This document shows positions 32,750 through 41,734 of a stretch of DNA of 64,000 bases, in pieces. A model generated the notes under the pieces. It was not told the DNA's origin and did no database searches. It was given only the letters and a program-made list of their open reading frames with translations. The position numbers and the translations under genes are program-made. Every line of letters begins with the position of its first letter. Position 1 is the stretch's first letter. The stretch lies in assembly GCF_013127955.1 (NCBI RefSeq), contig NZ_CP053435.1, positions 2,790,001 through 2,854,000 on the forward strand, in the 5' to 3' direction. The DNA is from Spirosoma taeanense. GTDB lineage: Bacteria; Bacteroidota; Bacteroidia; Cytophagales; Spirosomataceae.

Positions 32750-32820
32750 GTGAACAAGCGAATGAATGAGTGATTCATGCGGGCGAGCCCCGTTTCACTC
32801 ATTTACTCGCTCGTTCACTC
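32748..32820. repeat. Large imperfect inverted repeat with 4-base periodicity
   Basis: Left arm 32748-32773 and right arm 32795-32820, 26 bases each, match as reverse complements at 23 positions; the loop is 21 bases. Both arms are built from degenerate four-base units (TGAG, TGAA, CGAA, TGAA, TGAG on the left; TCAC, TCAT, TCGC, TCGT, TCAC on the right). The left arm overlaps the stop of the TetR-like gene and the right arm ends 9 bases before the kinase start. It may be a repetitive extragenic element or an mRNA structure. Confidence 0.7.
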
Positions 32821-32829
32821 TTTGAACTT

Positions 32830-34158
32830 ATGAAAACCCAAAGCTCCGTCCCGACGACTAAAGTTGCCCGCGCCAGCCAGTTTGTGAAGGCCGGAGTCAA
32901 GGTTGGCGGGAATTATATCAAGCATTACAGCAAGAAGCTGATTGACCCCAGCCTGTCGAAAGATGAGCTGCATAAGGATAATGCCGCCGACATCTACGAT
33001 GCGTTGAGCGAGCTGAAAGGCTCGGCTCTAAAAATGGCGCAGATGCTGAGCATGGACCGGGGTTTGCTGCCCGTAGCCTATTCCGATAAGTTCACGATGG
33101 CGCAGTATTCGGCTCCGCCCTTGTCGGGACCGCTGGTCGTGAAAACGTTCCGGACGTATTTTGGTAAGTCCCCCTCGCAGCTATTCGACAAGTTTGATAT
33201 TGAGGCCGTCAATGCGGCCAGCATCGGGCAGGTGCATCAGGCCTGGAAAGACGGCAGAAAGCTGGCCGTAAAGGTGCAGTATCCCGGTGTGGCCGACGCG
33301 GTCAGTTCGGATCTGAAAATCGCTAAGCCCCTGGCCGTTCGGCTGCTGAACCTCAACGAGCGCGACATTGACCGCTATATGGGCGAGGTGGAGTCGAAGC
33401 TGCTGGAAGAAACCGACTACGAACTGGAGTTGAAACGCTCCATCGAGATTTCGCAGGCCTGCGCCCATCTGCCGGGGCTGGTGTTTCCGACGTATTATTC
33501 TGAGTTTTCGTCCCGCCGGATTCTGACGATGGATTGGCTCGATGGCCTGCACCTGAAGGATTTTCTGAAAACGAATCCGTCGCAGGCGGTTCGCGACCAG
33601 ATCGGGCAATCCCTCTGGGATTTCTATGATTTTCAGATTCATACGCTCCGGCAGGTTCACGCCGACCCGCACCCGGGTAACTTCCTGATGCGGCCCGACG
33701 GCACGCTGGGCGTCATTGACTTCGGCTGCGTGAAGGTGATTCCGGACTTTTATTACGATAACTATTTCCGGCTGGTTAATCCGGATACCATTGAAGACGA
33801 CGCTCTGACCGAACAGATTTTCGAAAATCTGGAATTTTTGACCTCGGCCGACTCACCGAAAGACCGGGCGTTTTTCTCCGATCTGTTCAAACAGATGATC
33901 CGGATGCTGGGCGAACCGTTTGCCGTTGAGGAGTTCGATTTTGGCGATGACACTTACTTTAATAAAGTGTATGCTTTTGCCGAAGGACTGTCAAAGGTAG
34001 ACGAGCTGAAGAATTCAAAGGTGGCCCGTGGGTCGCAGGATGGTCTGTACGTTAACCGTACGTATTACGGTCTGTATGCCATGCTCAACGAACTGAAAGC
34101 CCGCGTCGTCACAACAAAACCCGAGTGGCTCCGGTCGAAAAAGGCCATCGCGGTCTGA
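32830..34158 (+). CDS. AarF/ABC1/UbiB-family atypical kinase
   Basis: 442 residues from the ATG at 32830. ABC1 landmarks are present: the KxGQ-type motif as ALKMAQMLSMD, the Ala-rich loop and nucleotide site NAASIGQVHQA, KLAVKVQYPGV with the ATP-binding lysine, the catalytic loop VHADPHPGNFLM and the metal-binding DFG-like VIDFGCVKV. In the KxGQ motif the glycine is replaced by alanine (KMAQ). Family members affect isoprenoid quinone synthesis and membrane lipid homeostasis. No strong transmembrane helix is visible at the C-terminus. It is downstream of a TetR-like gene and is followed by an intrinsic terminator. Confidence 0.9.
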   Translation: MKTQSSVPTTKVARASQFVKAGVKVGGNYIKHYSKKLIDPSLSKDELHKDNAADIYDALSELKGSALKMAQMLSMDRGLLPVAYSDKFTMAQYSAPPLSGPLVVKTFRTYFGKSPSQLFDKFDIEAVNAASIGQVHQAWKDGRKLAVKVQYPGVADAVSSDLKIAKPLAVRLLNLNERDIDRYMGEVESKLLEETDYELELKRSIEISQACAHLPGLVFPTYYSEFSSRRILTMDWLDGLHLKDFLKTNPSQAVRDQIGQSLWDFYDFQIHTLRQVHADPHPGNFLMRPDGTLGVIDFGCVKVIPDFYYDNYFRLVNPDTIEDDALTEQIFENLEFLTSADSPKDRAFFSDLFKQMIRMLGEPFAVEEFDFGDDTYFNKVYAFAEGLSKVDELKNSKVARGSQDGLYVNRTYYGLYAMLNELKARVVTTKPEWLRSKKAIAV

Positions 34159-34170
34159 CGCAAGAAAAGC

Positions 34171-34210
34171 GAAAAGCCCCGGGAATGAACCCAGGAGCTT
34201 TTTTCGTTTT
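34171..34210 (+). terminator. Rho-independent terminator after the AarF-kinase gene
   Basis: A hairpin of GAAAAGCCCCGGG with ACCCAGGAGCTTTTTTC and a short loop, followed by more T residues (CGTTTTT). One bulged pair; position 13 bases after the kinase stop. Confidence 0.75.
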
Positions 34211-34259
34211 TGCGGGTTTATGGGCGCAGGCGTACCAACTCCAGTGTTACCTTTACTTT

Positions 34260-34796
34260 ATGTTATTAACCACCGATACGCCCATAGCGCATACACGACC
34301 TCGTTTTGATGACATATTTATGGAGCTGGCCGTTAATCTGGCCAAACGCTCACACTGCATCAAAGCGCAGGTCGGAGCCGTGCTGACCCGCGATACGCGC
34401 ATCATTTCCATTGGGTACAACGGCCCGCCCGCCGGTACGCACAACTGCGACGAGGAATACCCCGGCGTCGGTTGTCCGCGCGACTCCAAGGGCTCATGTT
34501 CGCTGGCGCTCCATGCCGAAGAAAACGCAATTCTGTACGCAGCCAAAAATGGCTCGGAGGTGGAAGGTGCCACGATTTACGTCACCCTGTCGCCCTGCAT
34601 CGCCTGCGCCCGGATTATCTACAGTATGAAAATAGCCCGGGTCATCTACCTGCATTCGTATGCCGAATACAAAGGGATCGCGTCGGACGAGGGCGTTGAT
34701 TTTCTGCGTCGGTTTGGCGTTACGGTGGAGCGGTACCACCCTGGCAAAGGGGTTACACTGGTTGCCGAGCCGCCCCTGGCTACCAAGCGCCTATGA
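34260..34796 (+). CDS. Deoxycytidylate (dCMP) deaminase family protein
   Basis: 178 residues from the ATG at 34260. Zinc ligands are His85 in LHAEENAIL (with the proton-shuttle Glu87), and Cys113 and Cys116 in SPCIACARI. The N-terminal FDDIFMELAVNLAKRSHCIKAQVGAV and the substrate-region GYNGPPAGTHNCDEE match dCMP deaminases/ComEB. The enzyme converts dCMP to dUMP for thymidylate synthesis in the cytoplasm. A TACCTTTA box, similar to a Bacteroidota -7 element, ends just 4 bases before the ATG, so the transcript may have almost no leader. The stop overlaps the next gene by four bases. Confidence 0.92.
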   Translation: MLLTTDTPIAHTRPRFDDIFMELAVNLAKRSHCIKAQVGAVLTRDTRIISIGYNGPPAGTHNCDEEYPGVGCPRDSKGSCSLALHAEENAILYAAKNGSEVEGATIYVTLSPCIACARIIYSMKIARVIYLHSYAEYKGIASDEGVDFLRRFGVTVERYHPGKGVTLVAEPPLATKRL

Positions 34797-35398
34797 ACCT
34801 GCTGGCGCACGCCTATCTGTCCAATCGGCAAGACGGCCTGATCGTCGGTAACTTCATGGGCGATTTTATCAAGGGCGACCCCACTCACCCGCGGCACGAA
34901 CTGACGCCCGTCGAGATTATGGGGGTTCGATTGCACCGCGCCATCGATACCTTCACCGATGCGCATGCTGAAGTAGCAGCCGCGCGCACGCTGCTGTATC
35001 CACGCTGCCATAAATACGCTGGTGTGGCCGTGGACGTGTTTTTTGATCATTTTCTGGCGATTCGATTCGGCGAGCTGACCGGCGATTCGCTGGCTGGCTT
35101 TACGCGCTTCTTCTATGAGACCCTGCAGCGGCATACCGACCGACTGCCGGTGCCCGCCCGCCGGATGCTCAGCGCCATGGTTCAGTATGACTGGGTGACA
35201 CATTACCAGACCACCGATGGTATCGACCGGTCGCTGAAAGGACTATCGCGCCGGACGACCTTTGCTTCGGGGCTGGACAGCGCCATTGTCGATTTTGAGC
35301 GGTATTATTTTCAGATTGGCAATCATTTCGACTACTTCTGGCCGCAATTGGCCGCCCATGCCCGCCAGACACTGGTGCGACTATCAACTGTCGGTTAA
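34793..35398 (+). CDS. ACP phosphodiesterase (AcpH/DUF479 family)
   Basis: 201 residues. The family-specific opening is MNLLAHAYLSNRQDGLIVGNFMGDFIKG; metal-binding His/Asp residues are seen in GVRLHRAIDTFTDAH and VAVDVFFDHFLA, and the helical body ends with FDYFWPQL. AcpH removes the 4'-phosphopantetheine group from acyl carrier protein, although some homologues may act on other phosphodiesters. It overlaps the dCMP deaminase stop (ATGA) and its own stop overlaps the probable promoter box of the HolA gene. Confidence 0.9.
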   Translation: MNLLAHAYLSNRQDGLIVGNFMGDFIKGDPTHPRHELTPVEIMGVRLHRAIDTFTDAHAEVAAARTLLYPRCHKYAGVAVDVFFDHFLAIRFGELTGDSLAGFTRFFYETLQRHTDRLPVPARRMLSAMVQYDWVTHYQTTDGIDRSLKGLSRRTTFASGLDSAIVDFERYYFQIGNHFDYFWPQLAAHARQTLVRLSTVG

Positions 35399-35403
35399 CT
35401 TTG
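35396..35403 (+). promoter_or_regulatory. Probable -7 promoter box of holA
   Basis: TAACTTTG fits the Bacteroidota -7 consensus TANNTTTG. It overlaps the stop codon of the ACP phosphodiesterase gene and is 67 bases upstream of the holA start. No clear TTG -33 element at the ideal distance. Confidence 0.5.
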
Positions 35404-35470
35404 CAGCCGGAGTTTTGGGGAGAGAGAACTCCAACTACCGCATCCCGGATCACAATAACAGAAAAAGAGT

Positions 35471-36505
35471 TTGATTCCCGCCGTTGACGCCCTGCTGAAA
35501 GACATCCGCAACAAGCGGATTGCGCCCGTTTACCTGCTACACGGCGATGAGCCGTATTATATTGATCGCGTTGCCGAGGAGCTCGAAAAAGTAGCCGTAC
35601 CCGTTGCCGAGCGCGGATTCAACCAGTTTGTCCTGTTCGGGAAAGACACCGACGTCGGCGCGGTGCTGAATTACGCCCGTCGATATCCGTTTATGGCTGA
35701 GCGGCAGCTGGTTTTAGTCAAAGAAGCCCAGCAGATGGCGGGTATTACCGATAAATCGGCGCAGACGCTGCTCGAAGATTACGCCCTTAATCCGCTGTCC
35801 AGCACGATTCTTATGCTGTGTTACGTCCGGGAGGAAGGTAAACCCAGCCTGGATGAGCGCAAGTCGTGGGTGAAAGCTTTCGGAGCCAAAGGCAAGCTGC
35901 TGGGCGTAAAGAAGCTATACGATAACAAAATTCCGGATTGGGTAGGGGAGTACTGCCGAGAACAGGGCGCAAAGGTTAGCCCCAAAGCCTGTCAGCTCCT
36001 GGCCGACCATATCGGTAACGACCTCAAGCGGCTGGCGGGCGAGATCGACAAGATCCTGCTGAACCTCCACGTCGGCGAAGAGATTTCGGCCGCTACGGTC
36101 GAGCGGCTCGTGGGCATCAGCAAAGAATACAACGTCTTTGAATTACAGAAGGCGCTCGTGCAGCGCGACGTGGTGAAGGCCAACCGTATTGTAGACTACT
36201 TTGCCCGGAATCCGAAGGATAACCCGCTGGTGGTGATTCTGGCGCAACTGTTCGGCTATTTCAGCAAGGTGGTGCTGGTGCAGGCCAGTAAGGACCAGAC
36301 CGATAAAGGACTCGCTCCGCTGCTGGGCGTAAATCCGTTCTTCGTGAAGGATTATTTATCCGCGGCCCGGACGTTCCCCCTGCCAAAAGTAGCGGCCATT
36401 ATCCAGGCCATCCGCCGGGCCGACGCCCGCAGCAAAGGCATTGATGCGCCGACCATGACCGAAGGTGACATTCTCCGCGAACTGGTCTTTGAGGTGCTCC
36501 ACTAA
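35471..36505 (+). CDS. holA: DNA polymerase III delta subunit (HolA)
   Basis: 344 residues from a TTG at 35471. The order of motifs matches HolA: PVYLLHGDEPYYIDRVAEELEK (the degenerate P-loop region), YARRYPFMAERQLVLVKEAQ, YALNPLSSTILMLCYV, ACQLLADHIGNDLKRLAGEIDKI, and VERLVGISKEYNVFELQKALVQRD. The C-terminal collar region has NPFFVKDYLSAARTFP and a final DILRELVFEVL. Delta opens the sliding clamp during loading at replication forks. The gene ends before a bidirectional terminator facing a SusD gene. Confidence 0.92.
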   Translation: MIPAVDALLKDIRNKRIAPVYLLHGDEPYYIDRVAEELEKVAVPVAERGFNQFVLFGKDTDVGAVLNYARRYPFMAERQLVLVKEAQQMAGITDKSAQTLLEDYALNPLSSTILMLCYVREEGKPSLDERKSWVKAFGAKGKLLGVKKLYDNKIPDWVGEYCREQGAKVSPKACQLLADHIGNDLKRLAGEIDKILLNLHVGEEISAATVERLVGISKEYNVFELQKALVQRDVVKANRIVDYFARNPKDNPLVVILAQLFGYFSKVVLVQASKDQTDKGLAPLLGVNPFFVKDYLSAARTFPLPKVAAIIQAIRRADARSKGIDAPTMTEGDILRELVFEVLH

Positions 36506-36560
36506 GCCGTAGTCAGCGCGATTACACAACGCATCAGAAACCTGAGTTCTGGAATAAATG

Positions 36561-36598
36561 AAAACTCCCCATCTATCAGTGCACAGATGGGGAGTTTT
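36561..36598. terminator. Bidirectional intrinsic terminator between holA and susD-like gene
   Basis: AAAACTCCCCATCT (36561-36574) and AGATGGGGAGTTTT (36585-36598) pair perfectly over 14 bases with a 10-base loop. The A-tract and T-tract on opposite sides suit termination on both strands of the convergent genes. Confidence 0.88.
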
Positions 36599-36613
36599 TA
36601 CGTAAGGCGGTTT

Positions 36614-38182
36614 CTATACGCCTGGGTAACCTGGGTTCTGCGGCCGCAGACTTGGGTTATTCAGCATTTCCTGCTTGGGCAGCGGAAGCAGCAGATGCTT
36701 CTCCTGCAGAGGCTGGTTGGAACTTAGGTTTACGTGCCCGACGAAGTTGTCGAATCCATTAGTTTTCTCATTGTACACCTTCCGCAGACGTACCATGTCG
36801 AACCAGGTGAGTTGCTCGTAAGCCAGTTCATGCCAGCGCTCCCGCCAAACGGCTTCCCGGAACGTAGCCTGCGAGTAGGTACCCAAGGCGGGCGTTTCGA
36901 GTTTAGCCCGGTCACGAATGCGTTTCAGCGCGTTGTAGGCTTCCTGCGTCGGACCACCCACTTCGTTCTGTGCTTCTGCATAGATCAGCAGGGTTTCGGC
37001 GTAACGAATCTGGGGCACGTTGAGGTTGTTCTGGCGCGTACCAGCAACCCCGGCTGTACCATTGGCTGTGCGGTTGAAATGCTTAAACACATAGGGCGCT
37101 CCCAAGCTGAAAGGGGCCCCATTACCGTTGGTATAATACGAGGTGTAAAAGAAGCCCTCCTGATCCTTTGCCCGCAGGTCACCCTTTTCGTACGAATTAT
37201 AGAAAGCCGAGGTGGGTACCGAGCTGCCCGTTCCGCCGGGGCCATTATAGGTTACCGGTTTAAAGTTGGGGTAGAAATTATCCATCGGGTTACCCGCCAC
37301 CAGCGTATTATACTGCAGCATGAACAGGTGTTCCAGCCGGTTTTCAGTACTCTCCCGGTGTAAGTCTTCGTAGGTCGAAAACAAATTGATCACTGAGGGG
37401 TTCGCATTGGCATACGTGATTACCTCAAACGCTTTGTCGGCGGCCAGTTTGTAATACGCTGCGCCCTTGCTGAGCGGAAAGCCCGCCATGGTCAGGTACA
37501 CTTTAGCCAGTTGGGTTTTCACCGCGGCCAGGTTAACGCGTCCGCTGACATCCATCCACGCCAGGCCGGCTTTTTCAGCCGTGGTCAGATCGTCCACAAT
37601 CAGCTTGTAAACTTCTTCTTTAGACGCACGGGTCGGCATGAAGTCTTCCGACGCTGCCGTTTGTGGCTTGGTAATCAGCGGGATATCGCCCCAGAGCTGC
37701 ACGGCCGTGAAGTAGGCCGACGCCCGCAGAAATCGAGCCTCACCCAGAATTTTGGTTTTCTGAGCCTCGGGCATTGGATTGATGCCCGGCACCTTGTCGA
37801 GCACCTGGTTAGCCTGGGCAATAACCCGGTACAGACCATTCCAATAGTTAACCACGTGCGCAGTGTTCCCGTCGTGAACCAGACCATACAGGTTATTGAG
37901 GTCCGAGTTCTGCGCCGTTTCGGTGGTCGACGTTCCGGTCAGGGCTTCCAGTAACTGCCAGTTGCTGGAGAAGATACCCGCTCCGCCACCCATGAACCGC
38001 AGGTTATCATAAACGGCAGCCAGGGCGGCTTCGGCATGGTCAGGAATGGTATAAAAGCTGGTCGGCGTCAGGTTCGAGGGAGCTTTCTCTTCGAGAAAAT
38101 CCTTACAGCCAATGGGCCCGGTCAGAGCCAGGCCGCAAAGCAGGGCCCGACTTACAGTTTTTACGAGCGTATGTCTCATCAT
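36614..38182 (-). CDS. SusD/RagB-family outer-membrane lipoprotein
   Basis: 522 residues (starts at 38182 and 38179 are both possible). The lipobox GPIGC is followed by KDFLEEKAPSNLTPTSFY, a textbook SusD beginning. TPR-like helices and the family motifs are present: EARFLRASAYFTAVQLWGDIPL, QIRYAETLLIYAEAQNEVGG, AYNALKRIRDRA, REAVWRERWHELAYEQLTWFDMVRL and the end ILNNP-like NNPSLRPQNPGY. It is 31 bases downstream of its SusC partner on the minus strand. It would bind a polysaccharide or glycoconjugate at the cell surface. Divergent sugar genes (kinase, epimerase) hint at an oligosaccharide ligand. Confidence 0.95.
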   Translation of the reverse strand: MMRHTLVKTVSRALLCGLALTGPIGCKDFLEEKAPSNLTPTSFYTIPDHAEAALAAVYDNLRFMGGGAGIFSSNWQLLEALTGTSTTETAQNSDLNNLYGLVHDGNTAHVVNYWNGLYRVIAQANQVLDKVPGINPMPEAQKTKILGEARFLRASAYFTAVQLWGDIPLITKPQTAASEDFMPTRASKEEVYKLIVDDLTTAEKAGLAWMDVSGRVNLAAVKTQLAKVYLTMAGFPLSKGAAYYKLAADKAFEVITYANANPSVINLFSTYEDLHRESTENRLEHLFMLQYNTLVAGNPMDNFYPNFKPVTYNGPGGTGSSVPTSAFYNSYEKGDLRAKDQEGFFYTSYYTNGNGAPFSLGAPYVFKHFNRTANGTAGVAGTRQNNLNVPQIRYAETLLIYAEAQNEVGGPTQEAYNALKRIRDRAKLETPALGTYSQATFREAVWRERWHELAYEQLTWFDMVRLRKVYNEKTNGFDNFVGHVNLSSNQPLQEKHLLLPLPKQEMLNNPSLRPQNPGYPGV

Positions 38183-38213
38183 TTGAAAGTCAATAAATTA
38201 AGAAAGACTTAAA

Positions 38214-41200
38214 CTACAGACCGATCTGGAGACCCAGCAGGTAGGTAGTTGGTTTTGGATAATTGTGCCAGATCATGCCCTGCGAGAAAGCGCTGTTGCC
38301 ACCGCCCTGGTTGGTGGGTGTTACTTCCGGATCGCCAACGATGGGGTCTTCAACCAGCAGGAAGAAGTTTTGGGCCGAAGCATACAGGCGGAGCCGGTTC
38401 AGTCTTAGTTTGTTCGTGACTACCGCCGGGAAATTGTAGCCGAACAGCAGGTTACGACCACGGAGGAACGAACCGTTCTTAATCCACCAGCTGTCTACGT
38501 TAGTTACATAGCCCGCCCGCGTATCCCGAACCTGAGCGATCATCGTGTTCTGGTTCTGCGGAGTCCAGGCGTTCAGAACAGACGTATAGCTGTTAGCGAG
38601 CGCCTGGCGGTCTTCGCTGGGGTGCAGGTTCATGAGCATAACGTCGTTACCGAACATGAACTGTAATTCAAACGTAGCGTCGAAGTTGCCAAACCGGAGG
38701 TTGTTGGTCATCGCGCCCCAGCCTTTCGGGCTGCCGTTGCCAATGATGCTGCGGTCAGCATCCGTGATGGCTTTATCACCGTTCACGTCCAGGTACTTGA
38801 TATCGCCGGGCAGAATCGTCAGACCGTTCCGGTAGCTGGTAAACTTAGCGGCTACTTCACGCTCTGCTTCGCTCCATACGCCCACGCGGGTCAGTCCCCA
38901 GAACGAACCAACCGGCTCGCCCACGCGGATGACGTTGGTTGGGTTCGTGAAGTTCGGACCACCTACGTTAAAGATATCCGAAGGGGTAGCCAGCGACAGA
39001 ACCTTGTTGCGGTTAAACGAGATGTTGAACGTTGTATTCCAGGAGAAGCTGCCCCGGTTGATGTTCACCGTATTCAAACCAAACTCGAAACCTTTGTTCT
39101 CCATGGAACCTACGTTGCGCCGGATGGTAGCGTAACCGCTCGACTGCGGTACGGGTGCATCGAGCAGCATGTCGGTGGTCAGGCGGTAGTAATAGTCTGC
39201 TTCGAGCGAAACGCGCCCTTTGAACAGACCAATTTCCAGACCCACGTCTGTCTGCGCTGTTTTTTCCCAGCGCAGGTCCGGGTTAGCCAGGCGGCTGATG
39301 CCTGTACCGCTTACGCGCGTGTCATTGTAAATGGTTCCGTAGTTGGAACTCAGCAGCGACAGGGACGTATACGGTGGAATTTCAGAGTTACCCGTCAGGC
39401 CATAGCTGCTCCGCAGTTTCAGGTTCGAGATGAGGTTATTTCCTTTCAGGAAGTCTTCCTCCGACACCCGCCAGGCCACAGCCGCTGAGGGGAAGAAGGC
39501 AAACTTGTGGTTTTCTCCGAACTTGGAAGAACCATCTGCCCGGCCGGTTGCCGTAAACAGGTATTTGTTCTTGAAGCCGTAGTTAATACGACCAAAATAG
39601 GAGTTAAACGCAAACCGCGACGCACCTGATCTAACAGAGGGGTTGGTAGCCCCGGCACCTAAGTTGTTGAAACCAAAGTAGTCCGTTGCGAAGCCGCTCA
39701 CGCTGGCCCCCATAGTGAACTGATTGGTTTCCTGCCACGAAATACCCAACAGACCCGTAAAGGAGTGATCCTGCCCAATCTGCTTGTTATAGGTCAGGTA
39801 GTTTTCCAACGACCAGAACGAGGTACGTGTATTGTCAGTCTGTGCGTCGCCATTTCCGCCAATATTCAACGTACGGGTCTGCGACCGGTTTAACTCCTGC
39901 GTCTGGATGTTAGCGCCTAATACCGTCCGCATCTCCAGACCTTTAGCGATGCTGATGTTGGTGTAGAGGCTACCCAGCGTTGTCTGCGTGTTCTGAATGT
40001 ATCGGCGGTCCATGAGCCGGTGATACGAACTCATGGTTCCTTCTGCGTATGGATAATCCCGGTTTTCGGCCATTACGCCGGTGTCAGGATACCGCACGGG
40101 TAGGAAGGGGAAGTCCTCCACGATCTGCCGGGCTACCGCGTCATTGACGTCCACCAGGTTTTCACTCTGGTTGTTGTAGCTCAGCGTACCTCCGATTTTC
40201 AACCATTTTTTCACCTGGTCATCAAGCGAGAAGCGGCCTGAATAGCGCTTCATGTACGATGTTTTGATGAGACCCTGATCGTCCCGATAGTTGAGCGACA
40301 GCGAGTACTGCGTCCGCTCATTACCTCCGCTGAAACCCAGCTGATGGTTCTGCGACAGTTTATTCTGGGTCGTTTCTTTAAACCAGTCGGTATCGTACAA
40401 CGGATTCAGGTTGGCGTCGAAAACACCTGGGTGAGCCGCGCTGAAGGCTTTCCGCCGGGCTATGGGGTCCAGGTAGGTCCACTTACCAGCGGCCCAGCCG
40501 ACGGGGTCATACTTGGCAATGTTGGCATAGGCCAGGTCCTCAACGGCCAGGTACTCTTTGGCGTTCAGCACCCGTGGCCGGTTGGGACCAATGGTGTTTA
40601 CGCTGTACTGCCCATCGTACGTAACCCGGCTTTCTCCGGCTTTCCCTTTTCGGGTCGTGATCAGAATAACCCCGTTCGCACCCCGAGCACCGTAAATAGC
40701 CGTTGACGACGCATCTTTCAGCACCTCAACGTTGACAATATCATTGGGGTTGATGTAGTCAATGGCGTTACTAAACTGATCGCCGGTACCCTGCGGCAGC
40801 ATAACGCCGTCCACGACGTAGAGCGGGTTGTTTGACGAGTTAATGGAGCTGAAACCCCGAATCCGGACGGTCGTACGTCCACCGGGACGGCCCGAGTTGG
40901 TGTTTACCTGGACACCGGGTAGCCGGCCCGAAAGCTGCTGGTTGAGCGATGGCGCAGGTCGCTCCAGCAACTCGGCTTCTTTCACACCGGAAACCGCGCC
41001 GGTCAGGTCCGACTTGCGGGTCGTACCATACCCTATGACGACAATCTCGTCCAGCGTCTTGTCATCCGCCTTCATGGATACGTTGATAGACGCCTGATTG
41101 CCTACGGTGACCTCCTGAGGCAGGTACCCGACAAAAGAGAAAACCAGGGTAACCCCGGATTCGGGTACGTCGAGCCGGTAGCGACCATCGGCATCCGTAA

Positions 41201-41459
41201 CCGTACCCCGTGTTGTGCCTTTTACGACGATACTAACGCCAGGCAACCCTTCATTTTTCTCATCGGTAACGCGCCCCGTCAGGGTCCGGTCGGCAACCAT
41301 GTAGTTGGTCAGGCTCGTGGCACGTTTGCCGAGTGCGTCCCACTCAGGTGCGGTAGTGGCATGGGCAAGGCTGATGCAGGAGCAGGCCAGGAAGACATGC
41401 GCAACCGAAGTCCTCACCATCCTGACAACCTGACCTTGCGGTTGTAAAGGGTTTTTCAT
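38214..41459 (-). CDS. SusC/RagA-family TonB-linked outer-membrane transporter
   Basis: 1081 residues. A signal peptide is followed by a carboxypeptidase-regulatory-like domain (LTGRVTDEKNEGLPGVSIVVKG), the SusC hallmark DEIVVIGYGTTRKSDLTGAV, a plug with GRPGGRTTVRIRGFSSIN and PLYVVDGVML and EVLKDASSTAIYGARGANGV, then a long 22-strand-type barrel ending in TTYLLGLQIGL. It imports oligosaccharides or peptides across the outer membrane with TonB energy, with the SusD protein as lid. A palindrome CGTCGGGCCCCGACG (41468-41482) lies just upstream of the start in the leader. No anti-sigma or hybrid two-component gene is adjacent. Confidence 0.96.
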   Translation of the reverse strand: MKNPLQPQGQVVRMVRTSVAHVFLACSCISLAHATTAPEWDALGKRATSLTNYMVADRTLTGRVTDEKNEGLPGVSIVVKGTTRGTVTDADGRYRLDVPESGVTLVFSFVGYLPQEVTVGNQASINVSMKADDKTLDEIVVIGYGTTRKSDLTGAVSGVKEAELLERPAPSLNQQLSGRLPGVQVNTNSGRPGGRTTVRIRGFSSINSSNNPLYVVDGVMLPQGTGDQFSNAIDYINPNDIVNVEVLKDASSTAIYGARGANGVILITTRKGKAGESRVTYDGQYSVNTIGPNRPRVLNAKEYLAVEDLAYANIAKYDPVGWAAGKWTYLDPIARRKAFSAAHPGVFDANLNPLYDTDWFKETTQNKLSQNHQLGFSGGNERTQYSLSLNYRDDQGLIKTSYMKRYSGRFSLDDQVKKWLKIGGTLSYNNQSENLVDVNDAVARQIVEDFPFLPVRYPDTGVMAENRDYPYAEGTMSSYHRLMDRRYIQNTQTTLGSLYTNISIAKGLEMRTVLGANIQTQELNRSQTRTLNIGGNGDAQTDNTRTSFWSLENYLTYNKQIGQDHSFTGLLGISWQETNQFTMGASVSGFATDYFGFNNLGAGATNPSVRSGASRFAFNSYFGRINYGFKNKYLFTATGRADGSSKFGENHKFAFFPSAAVAWRVSEEDFLKGNNLISNLKLRSSYGLTGNSEIPPYTSLSLLSSNYGTIYNDTRVSGTGISRLANPDLRWEKTAQTDVGLEIGLFKGRVSLEADYYYRLTTDMLLDAPVPQSSGYATIRRNVGSMENKGFEFGLNTVNINRGSFSWNTTFNISFNRNKVLSLATPSDIFNVGGPNFTNPTNVIRVGEPVGSFWGLTRVGVWSEAEREVAAKFTSYRNGLTILPGDIKYLDVNGDKAITDADRSIIGNGSPKGWGAMTNNLRFGNFDATFELQFMFGNDVMLMNLHPSEDRQALANSYTSVLNAWTPQNQNTMIAQVRDTRAGYVTNVDSWWIKNGSFLRGRNLLFGYNFPAVVTNKLRLNRLRLYASAQNFFLLVEDPIVGDPEVTPTNQGGGNSAFSQGMIWHNYPKPTTYLLGLQIGL

Positions 41460-41467
41460 AAGCTTCT

Positions 41468-41482
41468 CGTCGGGCCCCGACG
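41468..41482. promoter_or_regulatory. Palindrome in the SusC mRNA leader
   Basis: CGTCGGG-C-CCCGACG, a perfect 7-base inverted repeat around one base, 9-23 bases upstream of the SusC ATG. On the mRNA it could shield the ribosome-binding region, or on DNA be a protein site. A second short repeat ACCGGAA/TTCCGGT is at 41538-41558. Confidence 0.4.
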
Positions 41483-41734
41483 GATTAGTTTAATATTATG
41501 GTTGACAAATAAGGTTTTTTGTAAGAACTACCTAGTGACCGGAAACTACTCTTCCGGTGATATTATTTTTTAATAAAATTTAAAATTCACTGTAGTACGG
41601 AAGGATGATATATATTGCCCTTTTCTTTATACTATTTCGGTCCCATACAGGCAGACGTTTCCTCCCCCTGGGGGCGGTCGCCTGCCCGGATCAGGAATGG
41701 CCCACTAATTATTTGTACCCAGTTTCAGCCTGTT

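Noticed and set aside
36734..37363. A 209-codon plus-strand frame inside the SusD gene
   Set aside because: Antisense to a clear SusD lipoprotein gene with complete motifs; no start site or domain of its own.
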